Shown in pieces: positions 52,627-61,595 of a stretch of DNA of 64,000 nucleotides. The notes beneath the pieces were generated by a model. It was not told the origin of the DNA and made no database searches. It saw nothing but the letters and a program-made list of their open reading frames with translations. Each line of letters begins with the position of its first letter. Position 1 is the stretch's first letter. The DNA is from Chengkuizengella sp. SCS-71B (lineage in GTDB: Bacteria > Bacillota > Bacilli > Paenibacillales > KCTC-33759). The position numbers and the translations under genes were made by a program. The stretch is from contig NZ_JAZHSH010000001.1 in the NCBI RefSeq assembly GCF_040100845.1, positions 3,332,501 to 3,396,500 of the forward strand, in the 5' to 3' direction.

Positions 52627-52980
52627 TTAACATTCACTTGGTTGTCCTGCATCTGATTCTGTTCTAAATGAACTTCCGCAACCACATGTTGCTGATGCAT
52701 TTGGATTTTCAATTGTAAATCCTCCGCCCATAGCTGACTCTTTATAGTCTACATTTAAACCATTTAAATACTTTTGACTATCCTCATCAACTACAACCTT
52801 AAGTCCTTGAATGTCTAATACTTTGTCATCGTCAGCCTGCTCATTATCAAAACCCATACCATATGAGAAACCGCTACATCCTCCTGACTTAACACCAATT
52901 CGTAAAAATAAATCAGATGATTCCTCAGCAGCTAACATTTCATTAATTTTTTCTAGAGCTGTATTTGTGATATTAATCAT
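52627..52980 (-). CDS. A-type iron-sulfur carrier (HesB/IscA/ErpA family, YutM-like)
   Basis: 117 residues. The three conserved Cys are in GVKSGGCSGFSYGM (about residue 38) and CGCGSSFRTE near the C-terminus (about 102 and 104). Delivers Fe-S clusters to apoproteins. ATG 52980 with AAGGAGGGG upstream replaces an earlier in-frame ATG at 52998. Together with yutI nearby it forms part of the Fe-S assembly set. Confidence 0.92.
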   Translation of the reverse strand: MINITNTALEKINEMLAAEESSDLFLRIGVKSGGCSGFSYGMGFDNEQADDDKVLDIQGLKVVVDEDSQKYLNGLNVDYKESAMGGGFTIENPNASATCGCGSSFRTESDAGQPSEC

Positions 52981-53107
52981 ATTTTTCCCCTCCTTCATTT
53001 AGTGGGAGTTTATATAATTTAACTGTGTGTTACAGATTTAATCGATCTGTTATGTATATTATACTAAGAAACATAATTAGTAACAACTAAAGGATATATT
53101 TTGTGTA

Positions 53108-53150
53108 TTGCTCGTACTTGACACTAGGTTTATAATGGATAGGGTGTCAA
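53108..53150 (+). promoter_or_regulatory. mqnE promoter inside an inverted repeat
   Basis: TTGCTC, 17 nt, TATAAT (53131-53136). The -10 box sits between TTGACAC (53118-53124) and GTGTCAA (53144-53150), a perfect 7-bp inverted repeat that looks like a repressor operator. Confidence 0.5.
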
Positions 53151-53252
53151 TTAGATTTCAGTAAATGAAAGCTAATTTCTAAAATAAATGTACCTTATTA
53201 AACGTGTACTTATTTATATATTTTACAACGAAAATAGGAGGGAAGAATATCA

Positions 53253-54356
53253 ATGAGTATCCTAACAAGCCATCCAGATACTAAAATGCAATCCATAATA
53301 GAAAAAGTTCAACATGGAGAACGAATAAGCATGGAAGACGGACTCTACTTATATCAATCAGATGATCTTTTAACAATTGGTCAACTAGCTAATCAAGTAA
53401 ATTTGAAGAAAAATGGAAGAAAAGTCTATTTTATTGAAAATATGACATTATATTTTACTAATGTTTGTGAAGCTACTTGTGCATTCTGTGGTTATAAACG
53501 TAATCCAGGTGAGGAAGGTGCGTTTACTTACAACGCTGAACAAGTCATTGAGTTTGCAGAAAAACATTATCATCCAGGGATAAGAGAATTTCATATCACC
53601 GGGGGACATAACCATACTGTTCCTTTCCAATATTATTTGGATTGTATCCAAGGACTAAAAAAACATTTCCCTAATGTAACTATGAAAGCATACACAGCTG
53701 CAGAAGTTGAATTCTTTTCTCGAATTAGTGGACTAAGTATAAAAGAAGTTTTACTTGCATTAAAGGAAGCTGGTGTTGCAACACTCACTGGTGGAGGGGC
53801 TGAAATCCTTTCTGAAAGATACCGCAAAAAAATGAGCGTTAACAAAGCAACTACAGAGCAATGGTTGGATGTCCATCGTGCAGCGCATCAAGTAGGTATG
53901 AAAACACATGCTACAATGTTATATGGATCTATTGAAACTTTAGAGGAACGACTGCAACATATGGTTTATCTAAGGGAACTCCAAGACCAAACTCAAGGGT
54001 TTATGGTCTTTATCCCTTTAGCTGTCCAACCTAAAAATGTAAATGCCGGAATCAAGAGACGTACTTCTGCATTTGAAGATATCAAAACAATGGCTATTAG
54101 CCGATTAATGTTAGATAATTTCCCACATATTAAAGCATACTTTATTAATATAGGAACTCAATTAACTCAAATGTCGCTAACTTTTGGTGCTTCTGATGTT
54201 CATGGTACTTTAATTAAAGAACGAATCAGTCATGCAGCAGGTGCTCTATCTCAAGAAGGTCTGACACGTGATGAATTAATTTGGTTAGTAAAAGGTGCTA
54301 ACCGTATTCCTGTAGAAAGAGATACTTTTTATAACGAGATTAAAGTTTACGAATAA
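53253..54356 (+). CDS. mqnE: Aminofutalosine synthase MqnE (radical SAM)
   Basis: 367 residues. Joins 3-[(1-carboxyvinyl)oxy]benzoate and SAM to aminofutalosine in the futalosine route to menaquinone. The radical SAM motif CEATCAFCGYKR (Cys at about 71, 75 and 78) is preceded by NMTLYFTNV; IREFHITGGHN and TLTGGGAEILSERYRKKM are typical. The latter, with its GGGAEI, also occurs in MqnC and CofH, but length and start favour MqnE. ATG 53253 with AGGAGGG upstream. MqnA, MqnB and MqnC are not in the window. Confidence 0.88.
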   Translation: MSILTSHPDTKMQSIIEKVQHGERISMEDGLYLYQSDDLLTIGQLANQVNLKKNGRKVYFIENMTLYFTNVCEATCAFCGYKRNPGEEGAFTYNAEQVIEFAEKHYHPGIREFHITGGHNHTVPFQYYLDCIQGLKKHFPNVTMKAYTAAEVEFFSRISGLSIKEVLLALKEAGVATLTGGGAEILSERYRKKMSVNKATTEQWLDVHRAAHQVGMKTHATMLYGSIETLEERLQHMVYLRELQDQTQGFMVFIPLAVQPKNVNAGIKRRTSAFEDIKTMAISRLMLDNFPHIKAYFINIGTQLTQMSLTFGASDVHGTLIKERISHAAGALSQEGLTRDELIWLVKGANRIPVERDTFYNEIKVYE

Positions 54357-54410
54357 GGAAAAGCTAAGAACACCCCAAAAAGTGTAGAAGTATTTTTAGC
54401 AATATCGGAT

Positions 54411-54540
54411 TACTTTTCTAGAGCCCCATGCCACAAAAGTTTTTTGTTCTCAGTTTAGGAAGAACTGGTGTTGTTGTTAGTCACATGGACGTGGCTGTTT
54501 TTAATCGACCTAATACTTTTGCGGGGCTCGGAAAAAAAGA
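54411..54540. repeat. Long inverted repeat downstream of mqnE
   Basis: Arms GAGCCCC...CAAAAGT (54421-54440) and ACTTTTGCGGGGCTC (54515-54529), extended by CTTTTCTA / GGAAAAAAAG, enclose 74 bp that contain smaller stems (GCCAC/GTGGC). On the minus strand it would be a structured RNA of about 130 nt starting with a T-run. No ORF with a ribosome site lies inside. Higher GC than surroundings. Confidence 0.6.
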
Positions 54541-54618
54541 TTTGCCCAAAAATATGGTTTCATCAGGCAGGGGACGTTGAACTTGTACAGGAGATGAACT
54601 GATCTTCGATAGTCACGA

Positions 54619-54985
54619 GCGTTACTGGTTTTAGACCAGTTTTGAACGTACTGATCCGGTGAATATCGATTTCTCATGCTTTGATCAGGATCAGTCACAG
54701 AGCGTTACTGGTTTAGACTAGTCTTGAACGCACTGATCCGGTGAATATCGATTTCTCATGCTTTGATCAGGATCAGTCACAGCGCGTTACTGGTTTAGAC
54801 TAGTCTTGAACGCACTGATCCGGTGAATATCGATTTCTCATGCTTTGATCAGGATCAGTCACAGGGCGTTACTGGTTTAGACTAGTCTTGAACGCACTGA
54901 TCCGGTGAATATCGATTTCTCATGCTTTGATCAGGATCAGTCACAGGGCGTTACTGGTTTAGACTAGTCTTGAACGCACTGATCC
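54619..54985. repeat. Tandem array of 82-bp structured repeats
   Basis: Units begin GCGTTACTGG at 54619, 54702, 54784, 54866 and 54948: one diverged 83-bp unit, three near-identical 82-bp units and a final partial of about 38 bp. Each holds two hairpins: GCGTT(ACTGGTTTAGACTAGT)CTTGAACGC, and ACTGATCC/GGATCAGT with a 31-nt loop. 82 is not a multiple of three and all frames break, so it is not protein coding. Confidence 0.85.
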
Positions 54986-55012
54986 TGCAAAAATTCTTGA
55001 TTGATCTGTGAA

Positions 55013-55225
55013 GTAAATAAATAGAGGGAAAAAAAGGACTTATTCAGAAAAATTAACGAAGTAAATAAGAAATAAAGGGAAAAAGTGGTCTTATTTTAAA
55101 TGTTTAGAGCGTTTTTACCTGATTTTTAATTCAATACCCCAAAATAAGGGTATTATTTCCCTTTATCTTAACTAAACATTCAATAAAAGCTTAAATAAGA
55201 CCATAAATTCCCTTTATTTTATAAC
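55013..55225. repeat. Second cluster of the dispersed AATAAAGGGAA...GGTCTTATTT repeat
   Basis: Two forward units (about 55013-55050 degenerate, and 55050-55097) and two inverted units (about 55141-55172 and 55192-55222), the same two-forward/two-inverted layout as around the IS pair. No gene. Confidence 0.7.
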
Positions 55226-55269
55226 TAATAGATAAAAATATATAAAGTAACAATGAAAGGATTTACACA

Positions 55270-56334
55270 ATGAAAAATATCGTAATATTAGGCGGTGGGT
55301 ATGGAGGTTTATCAACTGTTCTTGAATTATTAAATGATCAATTTCCAGATGATGCACATATCACCTTAGTAGATCGTATGCCTTATCAAGGTTTAAAAAC
55401 AGAATATTATGCATTAGCTTCAGGAACAATTTCAGATATCGCGATCAGAGTTCAATACCCAGTGGACTCAAGATTAACGATCAAATATGGGGAAATTATT
55501 GATATAAATACTGAAAACCAACTTGTTCAATTACAAAATGATGAACCTATTTCTTATGATCAATTAGTTATTGCTCTCGGTTGTACAGATCGTTATCATG
55601 GGATTCCCGGTGCAGATATTTTTACGAATAGTATTCAGTCTTTATCCGCAACTCGTAGAACTTATCAAGAAGTAAATGATATTAAACCATATGGACAAGT
55701 TACCATTGTTGGTGGGGGTTTAAGTGGTGTTGAAATCGCTGCTGAACTAAGAGAAAGCAGATCAGATCTAAATGTTCGAATATTAGATCGAGGTGACAGC
55801 ATACTTTCTTCATTTCCAAAAAAACTGCAATCTTATGTACGAGGTTGGTTTGAAGAACATGATATTGAAATGCGCGGAAATATCTGTGTAACTGAAGTAG
55901 AACCAAATATAATACATAACAAAGATGAAAAAATAAATACAGATATTACAGTATGGACTGCAGGTATTCAACCCGTCGAACTTGTTCAAAATCTCGATTT
56001 TGACAAAGATAATCAGGGCAGGGTCATATTAAACGAATATCATCAAGTGCCTTCAAAACCTAATGTTTACGTTGTAGGTGATTGTGCTAGTTTGCCTTTT
56101 TCACCTAGTGCTCAAGCTGCAGAGGCTCAAGGAAAACAAGTAGCAGAAGTCATTCAAGCCATATGGAAAGAAGAAACTCCAAAGCTAGGTAAAATTAAGC
56201 TTAAAGGAGTTTTAGGGTCTTTAGGTAAAAAAGAAGGATTCGGAGTTATGGGCAAAAAAACAGTTATGACTGGAAGAGTACCAAGAGTATTAAAAAGCGG
56301 GGTACTTTGGATGTCCAAAAATCACTTTGGATAA
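55270..56334 (+). CDS. yutJ: NADH dehydrogenase-like flavoprotein (YutJ-like)
   Basis: 354 residues. FAD motif IVILGGGYGGLSTVLELL (4-21), second Rossmann VTIVGGGLSGVEIAAELRE (about 142-160), TVWTAGIQPVELV, and VYVVGDCASLPFSPSAQAAEAQGKQVAE. Shorter than the 48.7 kb NDH and missing its amphipathic tail, consistent with YutJ. It is next to yuzB and yutI as in B. subtilis. Electron acceptor unknown. Confidence 0.87.
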   Translation: MKNIVILGGGYGGLSTVLELLNDQFPDDAHITLVDRMPYQGLKTEYYALASGTISDIAIRVQYPVDSRLTIKYGEIIDINTENQLVQLQNDEPISYDQLVIALGCTDRYHGIPGADIFTNSIQSLSATRRTYQEVNDIKPYGQVTIVGGGLSGVEIAAELRESRSDLNVRILDRGDSILSSFPKKLQSYVRGWFEEHDIEMRGNICVTEVEPNIIHNKDEKINTDITVWTAGIQPVELVQNLDFDKDNQGRVILNEYHQVPSKPNVYVVGDCASLPFSPSAQAAEAQGKQVAEVIQAIWKEETPKLGKIKLKGVLGSLGKKEGFGVMGKKTVMTGRVPRVLKSGVLWMSKNHFG

Positions 56335-56372
56335 ATCATAAATTTATATTTTATAACACTTAAAAAATTTCA

Positions 56373-56624
56373 TTAAACATCTAGATCAAACGTTTTTAAA
56401 TATTCTTCAATTTCTTTTTCAATTTTTTCTTTTAATTGATCTGGTGTTTGCGCAGTAATTAATTCTCCGTTTACGAGAGCATAAGGTTCCATAGAGCAGA
56501 CCCCACAGTAACCTAGACATCCGTATTCAATCACATCGTATTCGGGATTTTTTTCTAGTTCTTTCATGACTTTGTCAGTTCCTAAATGCATATTATTAGT
56601 ACAAAATTCTATGATAGGCCTCAT
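56373..56624 (-). CDS. yuzB: UPF0349/DUF1450 protein, YuzB-like
   Basis: 83 residues. IEFCTNNMHLGTDKVMKELEKNP (5-27) and EYGCLGYCGVCSMEPYALVNGE (33-54) give the family's Cys pattern (Cys8, 36, 40 and 43), like a thioredoxin-like [2Fe-2S] ferredoxin. It lies between yutJ and yutI homologues on the opposite strand. Possible Fe-S or redox partner of these; not proven. Confidence 0.88.
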   Translation of the reverse strand: MRPIIEFCTNNMHLGTDKVMKELEKNPEYDVIEYGCLGYCGVCSMEPYALVNGELITAQTPDQLKEKIEKEIEEYLKTFDLDV

Positions 56625-56733
56625 ATTTTTTCACCTGCTCTGATGTAATTTTGTTTAAAATTATTTTTCAAAAGCAACCATTTGCAATACTTACTTATTG
56701 TAATATAATAATAGAAGGAAGGAGATGAATCAA

Positions 56734-56979
56734 ATGAATGTAGAAGATAAACAAAAGCAGTACGATGAAGTACTTGAAGTATTAGATAAACTCCGCCCAT
56801 TTCTTCAGCGTGATGGAGGAGATTGTGAACTTGTAGATGTAGAGGATGGCATTGTTAAGCTTAAATTAGTAGGTGCTTGTGGTAGTTGTCCAAGTTCTAC
56901 AATAACGCTTAAAGCAGGGATTGAGAGAGCTCTTACTGAAGAAGTTGAAGGAATCACAGAAGTAGAGCAAGTATTTTAA
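56734..56979 (+). CDS. NifU-like Fe-S scaffold protein (YutI)
   Basis: 81 residues, the C-terminal domain type of Nif[21 protein letters not shown] (about 18-37) and the cluster-binding [21 protein letters not shown] with CxxC. ATG 56734 has GGAGATGAATC well placed; ATG 56725 directly abuts the SD. Transfers Fe-S clusters in the cytoplasm, probably together with the A-type carrier at 52.6 kb. Confidence 0.93.
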   Translation: MNVEDKQKQYDEVLEVLDKLRPFLQRDGGDCELVDVEDGIVKLKLVGACGSCPSSTITLKAGIERALTEEVEGITEVEQVF

Positions 56980-57020
56980 AATACCCCAAAAAGTGAAGTT
57001 AAGCTTTGAAGGCAAAAATT

Positions 57021-57045
57021 AAGTCGTCCACTAACTGGACGACTT
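57021..57045. terminator. Terminator between yutI and the SDR gene
   Basis: AAGTCGTCCA / TGGACGACTT perfect 10-bp stem, 5-nt loop, followed by ATATTTATT on the plus strand and AATTTTTGCC on the minus. Confidence 0.82.
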
Positions 57046-57070
57046 ATATTTATTCTAATATTTTATATAT

Positions 57071-57847
57071 TCATTTCATCATTGGAAAAGTTCGAATTGG
57101 ATCTAGTCCCCCAGAAATATCAATGATATTCCCAGTTACAAAATCAGATTGTGGTTGACATAAAAAAGTAATGACTCTTGAGACATCTTCACCGGTACCT
57201 GGTCTTCCTCTAGGTGATTCCTCATCTAAAATAGTGATAACATCTTTAATTTCTATCTCTTTATTTTGCCCACGAATATCACCTGGACAAACCATATTTA
57301 CCGTAATTCCATATTCTGCTTCTTCTACAGACAATGTTTTTGTGAACGATACTAATCCTACTTTTGCAGCAGCATATACAGCTCTATGAGGCCACCCTCT
57401 TGATTCTCCTGCGTGCCCAAAGCCAAAGTGTATAATTCTCCCCCATTTGTTTCTTCGCATATGTGGTAACACTAAATGATCCAGCTGCATTACACTTAAA
57501 AAATTCCCTTGAACTAAATAATTCATTTCCTCAAAAGAGTAATCTGAAAACAACTTTCTTTCACGAATAAATGGACCTGCATTGTTTACTAATATATCAA
57601 CTCCGCCAAATTGCTCTTCAATCTTATGTATCATGGACTGTAATTGATCAAATTGGGTCACATCCGCCTTTATTGCAGTAGATTGTACTCCCATTCCTTC
57701 AATCGTTTCAAGTAAATGTTCCGCTTCATCTTTACTATGAACATAATTAATAATGACATTACAACCAAGTTCAGCAAGCGCTAAAGCTGTTTTTTTTCCC
57801 AACCCCTTTGCACTTCCTGTGACTAGAGCCACTTTATTTTTTAACAT
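57071..57847 (-). CDS. Short-chain dehydrogenase/reductase (FabG-like)
   Basis: 258 residues. TGSAKGLGKKTALALAELG (9-27), VDILVNNAGPF, and YAAAKVGLVSFTKTLSVEE with catalytic Tyr and Lys. The usual catalytic Ser position reads HFGFGHAG, with no Ser, so activity may be altered. The C-terminal DFVTGNIIDISGGLDP is typical of FabG-type SDRs. ATG 57847 with GGGGGACGAGAG upstream. It lies downstream of the HEPN-like gene on the same strand. Confidence 0.82.
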   Translation of the reverse strand: MLKNKVALVTGSAKGLGKKTALALAELGCNVIINYVHSKDEAEHLLETIEGMGVQSTAIKADVTQFDQLQSMIHKIEEQFGGVDILVNNAGPFIRERKLFSDYSFEEMNYLVQGNFLSVMQLDHLVLPHMRRNKWGRIIHFGFGHAGESRGWPHRAVYAAAKVGLVSFTKTLSVEEAEYGITVNMVCPGDIRGQNKEIEIKDVITILDEESPRGRPGTGEDVSRVITFLCQPQSDFVTGNIIDISGGLDPIRTFPMMK

Positions 57848-57896
57848 TGAATTCTCTCGTCCCCCTCTAGTGACAATTGAATTGCTTTTCATCTTT

Positions 57897-58616
57897 TTAT
57901 GTATGTTCCAATTTTTTTAGTAACAATAGATTAGAATAATCAAAGACTTCAATTAAAGATAAACACACCATCTTATACCCTTGTTGTAAAATATAAACGT
58001 TGTTTGCTAAGTTTTCTACTGTTACTTTTTCTTCAGAAACGTCATCCGTTTTGACCAAATCATCTAACATTTCAACATTAATATAATGAATTTCTAAGTT
58101 CCTTCTTTTTCTAAGCGTTTTCATCGGTTCTTTATACTCTAATTTAATATGATATAGTAGCTTTTGTAAAGTAGGATGTTTCTTCAAAGTATACATCTGT
58201 CTTAAAGCAGTATAATATGAAAACCTTGGTTTGACTTTTTCAGTATTCAATTCTAATAGATCATTCAAAAAATACCCCAGTTTATCTAATATAGAAAAAA
58301 TCCGAATAAACGAATTTTTATAATAATAAACATGCAAATAATAGTCCTTTAATTCGGCTGGCTCCATATCTTCCTCGTAGGGAGTATGAATTTTTTCACT
58401 ATATTTTTTACTGGAAAATACACTTTGCTCCAATTCATTCAAAGAAATAATAAAAGCTTCAGCTAACAGCTTAATACGAATATATTTATCTGGTAAGTCC
58501 TCTTTACGATCCAATTGGATAATTAGATCGCTAAATTTTTCAATAGCTTGATTGATATGAAAGAAATCTCCTTCTTTTTTCCTATCGGGTAATTTAAATG
58601 AATGATCAAACATCAC
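57897..58616 (-). CDS. HEPN-like (Cthe_2314-type) helical protein
   Basis: 239 residues, all helical. A segment LRKRRNLEIHYIN (about 168-180) carries the R-x4-H-type motif (RNLEIH) that marks HEPN RNases and HEPN-like nucleotide-binding proteins. Conserved-looking aromatic stretch DYYLHVYYYKNSFIRIFSILDKLGYFLND suits the Cthe_2314 HEPN group of Firmicutes. No antitoxin-like partner adjoins, so a toxin role is not supported. Probably co-transcribed with the SDR gene. Confidence 0.62.
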   Translation of the reverse strand: MMFDHSFKLPDRKKEGDFFHINQAIEKFSDLIIQLDRKEDLPDKYIRIKLLAEAFIISLNELEQSVFSSKKYSEKIHTPYEEDMEPAELKDYYLHVYYYKNSFIRIFSILDKLGYFLNDLLELNTEKVKPRFSYYTALRQMYTLKKHPTLQKLLYHIKLEYKEPMKTLRKRRNLEIHYINVEMLDDLVKTDDVSEEKVTVENLANNVYILQQGYKMVCLSLIEVFDYSNLLLLKKLEHT

Positions 58617-58697
58617 ACCACTCCTTCATATCAGTTCTTCACCATTTTATCCGCTTCTATTCTATCTTCTGACTAATGTGATAACAAGTTTATGTTA

Positions 58698-60455
58698 TTA
58701 CTCAAAATACTCTCCCCAACGTTTTGAAACAAGCTCTACTATATCTTCACGTGGAAACAACTCATCAGGATACCCTGGTTTCATTCTTGCATCAATGACG
58801 ATTGGCAGTTCATAGTTAAGATGATGCTGTCGGATTTCACTATCTGCATACATATCTGTTGCAGGGTTAAATCGAGTAAACACTGTCCATAAAAAGGAGG
58901 TTTGATCCTTTGTAATTTCTGCATCATCAACTAGAATAACCATTGGCCACATTTCCAACTTTTCTTTATTTGTTTTTAGGATATGTGCTGCTAACTCGGG
59001 CTCTTCTTCATACTTTTTACCTGAAATGACTAGACATCCTTTACAGTAAGTAGAGATTTTAGATATGCCTACTAAACCTCCGCCTGTATAATCACCAGGT
59101 AATTCCCTCTTTGGATCACCTACTCCAATTAGCACTGCTTTACTCCCATGATTCAACTTTTTCCCAGTGTAATCTAATGTATCATGTGAAGTTTTATTAA
59201 AAATAAACAAATCCGTTTTTGGTTCGAACCTTTCTAATACGGACTCAAATAATTGAGGGAAGTTTTCTAAGTTTACATTTTGATCTGTTAAAATTAAAAA
59301 TTTTGTTAGCGTAAGCTGTCCTTCCCCGAAAATTCGAAAAGCACTTGCTAACACTTCACGTGAATAACTTTCCCTTACTACTGCTGCTGCCAATGGATGG
59401 AAACCTGTTTCTGCATAAGTCCACAACTGTTTCACACCTGGCATCGCCATTGGAAAAGCGGGAGATAATAATCGTTGTAAAAACTCACCCATATAATAAT
59501 CTTCTTGTTTTGGTTTACCCACAATAGTAGCTGGATAAATTGCATCTTTTCGATGCCACATATGATCAATTCTGAATTCAGGAAAATCATGAATTAAAGA
59601 ATAATATCCATAATGGTCTCCGAAAGGACCTTCTGGTCTTGTGTAATTTGGTGGTACCTTACCATGAATAGCAAATTCAGCATCTGCGATCAGACGATGA
59701 TCTCCATGTGGGTTGTCAACCGTCTTTAATTTTTTCCCCAAAATTAAAGAAGTTAATAATAGTTCTGGTAAATGCTCTGGTACAGGTGCAATGGCAGAGG
59801 CAATTAGTGCAGGGGGGCCTCCTAGGAAAACGGTAACAGGAAAAGGTTCATTCTTTTTCTCTGCTTCATGATAATGGAATCCTCCACCCTTATGAATTTG
59901 CCAATGCATTCCTGTTGTTTGGTCATCATATACTTGCATGCGATACATACCAAGATTGTGATCCTTTGTTTCAGGGTGTTCAGTATAAACTAAAGGCAAA
60001 GTGAAAAATGGTCCACCATCTTCCTGCCAGCTTGTTATCACTGGAAGCTCAGCCAACGGATTTTCTTGTTTTAATACTTGCATGACAGGAGCTTCATTTT
60101 TTAACACTGTTTTAGTTCCTATTTTCAACATATCAAATATTAAACTTTTCTCTTTCCATAGTGCTTTCGGTGTAGGTGGAAGAAGTGTGTCCATCGCTCC
60201 AATGATTTGTTTCATTAATTGTTCAGGTTTTGGACCAAAAGCTAAATCCACACGTCTACTTGTCCCAAATAAATTTGTAACTACAGGGAAAGGGCTTCCT
60301 TTTACATTAGTAAATAACAATGCTGGACCACCCTCATCAATCACACGTCGGTGGATCTCAGCTATCTCTAGATATGGGTCCACTGGCGCAGATATTTCTA
60401 CTATATCATTCTCTTTTTTCAAAAGATTAATAAATGCTCTCAAATCTTGAATCAT
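58698..60455 (-). CDS. UbiD-family decarboxylase (probable menaquinone pathway)
   Basis: 585 residues. Prenylated-FMN-dependent aromatic acid decarboxylase. N-terminal domain with ALLFTNVKGSPFPVVTNLFGT, MYRMQVYDDQTTGMHWQIHKGGGFHYHEAE (cofactor binding), PPALIASAIAPVPEHL, AEFAIHGKVPPNYTRPEGPFGDHYGYYS (the E-R-E catalytic region), and ATDMYADSEIRQHHLNYELPIVIDARMKPGYP near the end. The start ATG 60455 is chosen because GGAGGGAG precedes it and it overlaps the ctaA stop by 4 nt. With mqnE in the window, the menaquinone decarboxylase of the futalosine route is the likeliest role. Confidence 0.88.
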   Translation of the reverse strand: MIQDLRAFINLLKKENDIVEISAPVDPYLEIAEIHRRVIDEGGPALLFTNVKGSPFPVVTNLFGTSRRVDLAFGPKPEQLMKQIIGAMDTLLPPTPKALWKEKSLIFDMLKIGTKTVLKNEAPVMQVLKQENPLAELPVITSWQEDGGPFFTLPLVYTEHPETKDHNLGMYRMQVYDDQTTGMHWQIHKGGGFHYHEAEKKNEPFPVTVFLGGPPALIASAIAPVPEHLPELLLTSLILGKKLKTVDNPHGDHRLIADAEFAIHGKVPPNYTRPEGPFGDHYGYYSLIHDFPEFRIDHMWHRKDAIYPATIVGKPKQEDYYMGEFLQRLLSPAFPMAMPGVKQLWTYAETGFHPLAAAVVRESYSREVLASAFRIFGEGQLTLTKFLILTDQNVNLENFPQLFESVLERFEPKTDLFIFNKTSHDTLDYTGKKLNHGSKAVLIGVGDPKRELPGDYTGGGLVGISKISTYCKGCLVISGKKYEEEPELAAHILKTNKEKLEMWPMVILVDDAEITKDQTSFLWTVFTRFNPATDMYADSEIRQHHLNYELPIVIDARMKPGYPDELFPREDIVELVSKRWGEYFE

Positions 60456-61390
60456 TTCACTTTCTCCCTCCATTGCCATACTAACATACTTAAATAACAC
60501 AATACTCCAAACATAGCTGAAATAATAGACGTATGCAACAAAATGGCAAATAGATACCAATTTTCATTACTAATTGCTGCAACTAGTATGACACCACTTA
60601 TGACTTGAGCTACAATTAAAACAAGTGCAGCAATTCCAGCTTTACGTATAGGAAGAATATGATGATACGATCTATAAGCAAAATGTGCAACAATCAACAT
60701 GATAATAAATAAGACACTCGCAGAAGATACATGTGTAAGTGCTACACCTACTTTTCCTATCAAGGTTTCAAATGTATTTTGATAAAGTTCAACAAAAGCA
60801 GATCCTGAATCCGTATGTTTCACTAACGCTCCAGTATAAACGACGATATAAGTATAAACGGTCGTAAACCATACAAAGATACGATAACTTCTGCCAACCG
60901 GTTTATCTATAGCTGTTGTCGGTTCACCCCATTTTGTATATAGACTGCGCTCTTGTGGATTTATTTTCCAAACGATCATCACGAGTAGCAAACTACTTGC
61001 AAATGCCATTATTGATATTCCGAAATGCAGTGCTAGGACAGGAGACGATTGTGGCCACATAACTGCCATAGCTCCCATGATGGCTTGTACTACAGTAAAC
61101 AATAGTGTTCCCCATGCATACAATAAGGCATCTTTGCGATGTTTTAAGTATTTAATGACCATAACAAGGGTAATCACCACTAGAATTCCCTCTATACCAG
61201 TTACAAATCGGTGACTCCACTCTATGATGGATGGAATTGTATAAGCAGGTACGAATTTACCGTTACATAACGGCCAATCATGACCGCAACCTAATTCTGA
61301 TCCCGTATTTGTAACTAACGTCCCAGCTAATAGAACAAGAAACATCCCCATACATGTGATCGTAGCTATCCATTTTAATCCATTAATCAA
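60452..61390 (-). CDS. ctaA: Heme A synthase
   Basis: 312 residues with eight membrane helices. Oxidises heme O to heme A for cytochrome aa3 oxidase. The conserved extracytoplasmic Cys pair GCGHDWPLCNGKFVP with nearby SIIEWSHRFVTGIEG (haem-binding His), and ALHFGISIMAF and ALTHVSSA for the other His ligands, are visible. TTG 61390 with AAGGGTG 6 nt upstream gives the usual start; the frame remains open to ATG 61432. Translationally coupled to the UbiD gene by a 4-nt overlap. Confidence 0.92.
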   Translation of the reverse strand: MINGLKWIATITCMGMFLVLLAGTLVTNTGSELGCGHDWPLCNGKFVPAYTIPSIIEWSHRFVTGIEGILVVITLVMVIKYLKHRKDALLYAWGTLLFTVVQAIMGAMAVMWPQSSPVLALHFGISIMAFASSLLLVMIVWKINPQERSLYTKWGEPTTAIDKPVGRSYRIFVWFTTVYTYIVVYTGALVKHTDSGSAFVELYQNTFETLIGKVGVALTHVSSASVLFIIMLIVAHFAYRSYHHILPIRKAGIAALVLIVAQVISGVILVAAISNENWYLFAILLHTSIISAMFGVLCYLSMLVWQWREKVK

Positions 61391-61507
61391 TGCTTTCACC
61401 CTTCTCTTTGTACAAATAACAACAATTTTCATTATATCTGTTCATAGTTAAGAATACCATATCACCATTCATTAAAAAGTGAAGAAAGTGCGAAGAAGCA
61501 CTCTATT

Positions 61508-61551
61508 AAAAAAAAATCGTCGTCCCAAAATAAAAAGATTTTAGGATGACG
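61508..61551 (-). terminator. Intrinsic terminator of the thioredoxin-like gene
   Basis: CGTCATCC / GGACGACG stem, A-rich loop, then TTTTTTTTT on the minus strand. Confidence 0.85.
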
Positions 61552-61595
61552 AAATTATATAATTAAAACTTATTTGTTTGAAATCATTTATTTAA

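Noticed and set aside
54540-54985. CRISPR array
   Set aside because: The whole 82-bp unit is repeated with almost no variable spacer, there are no cas genes, and the repeats are too long.
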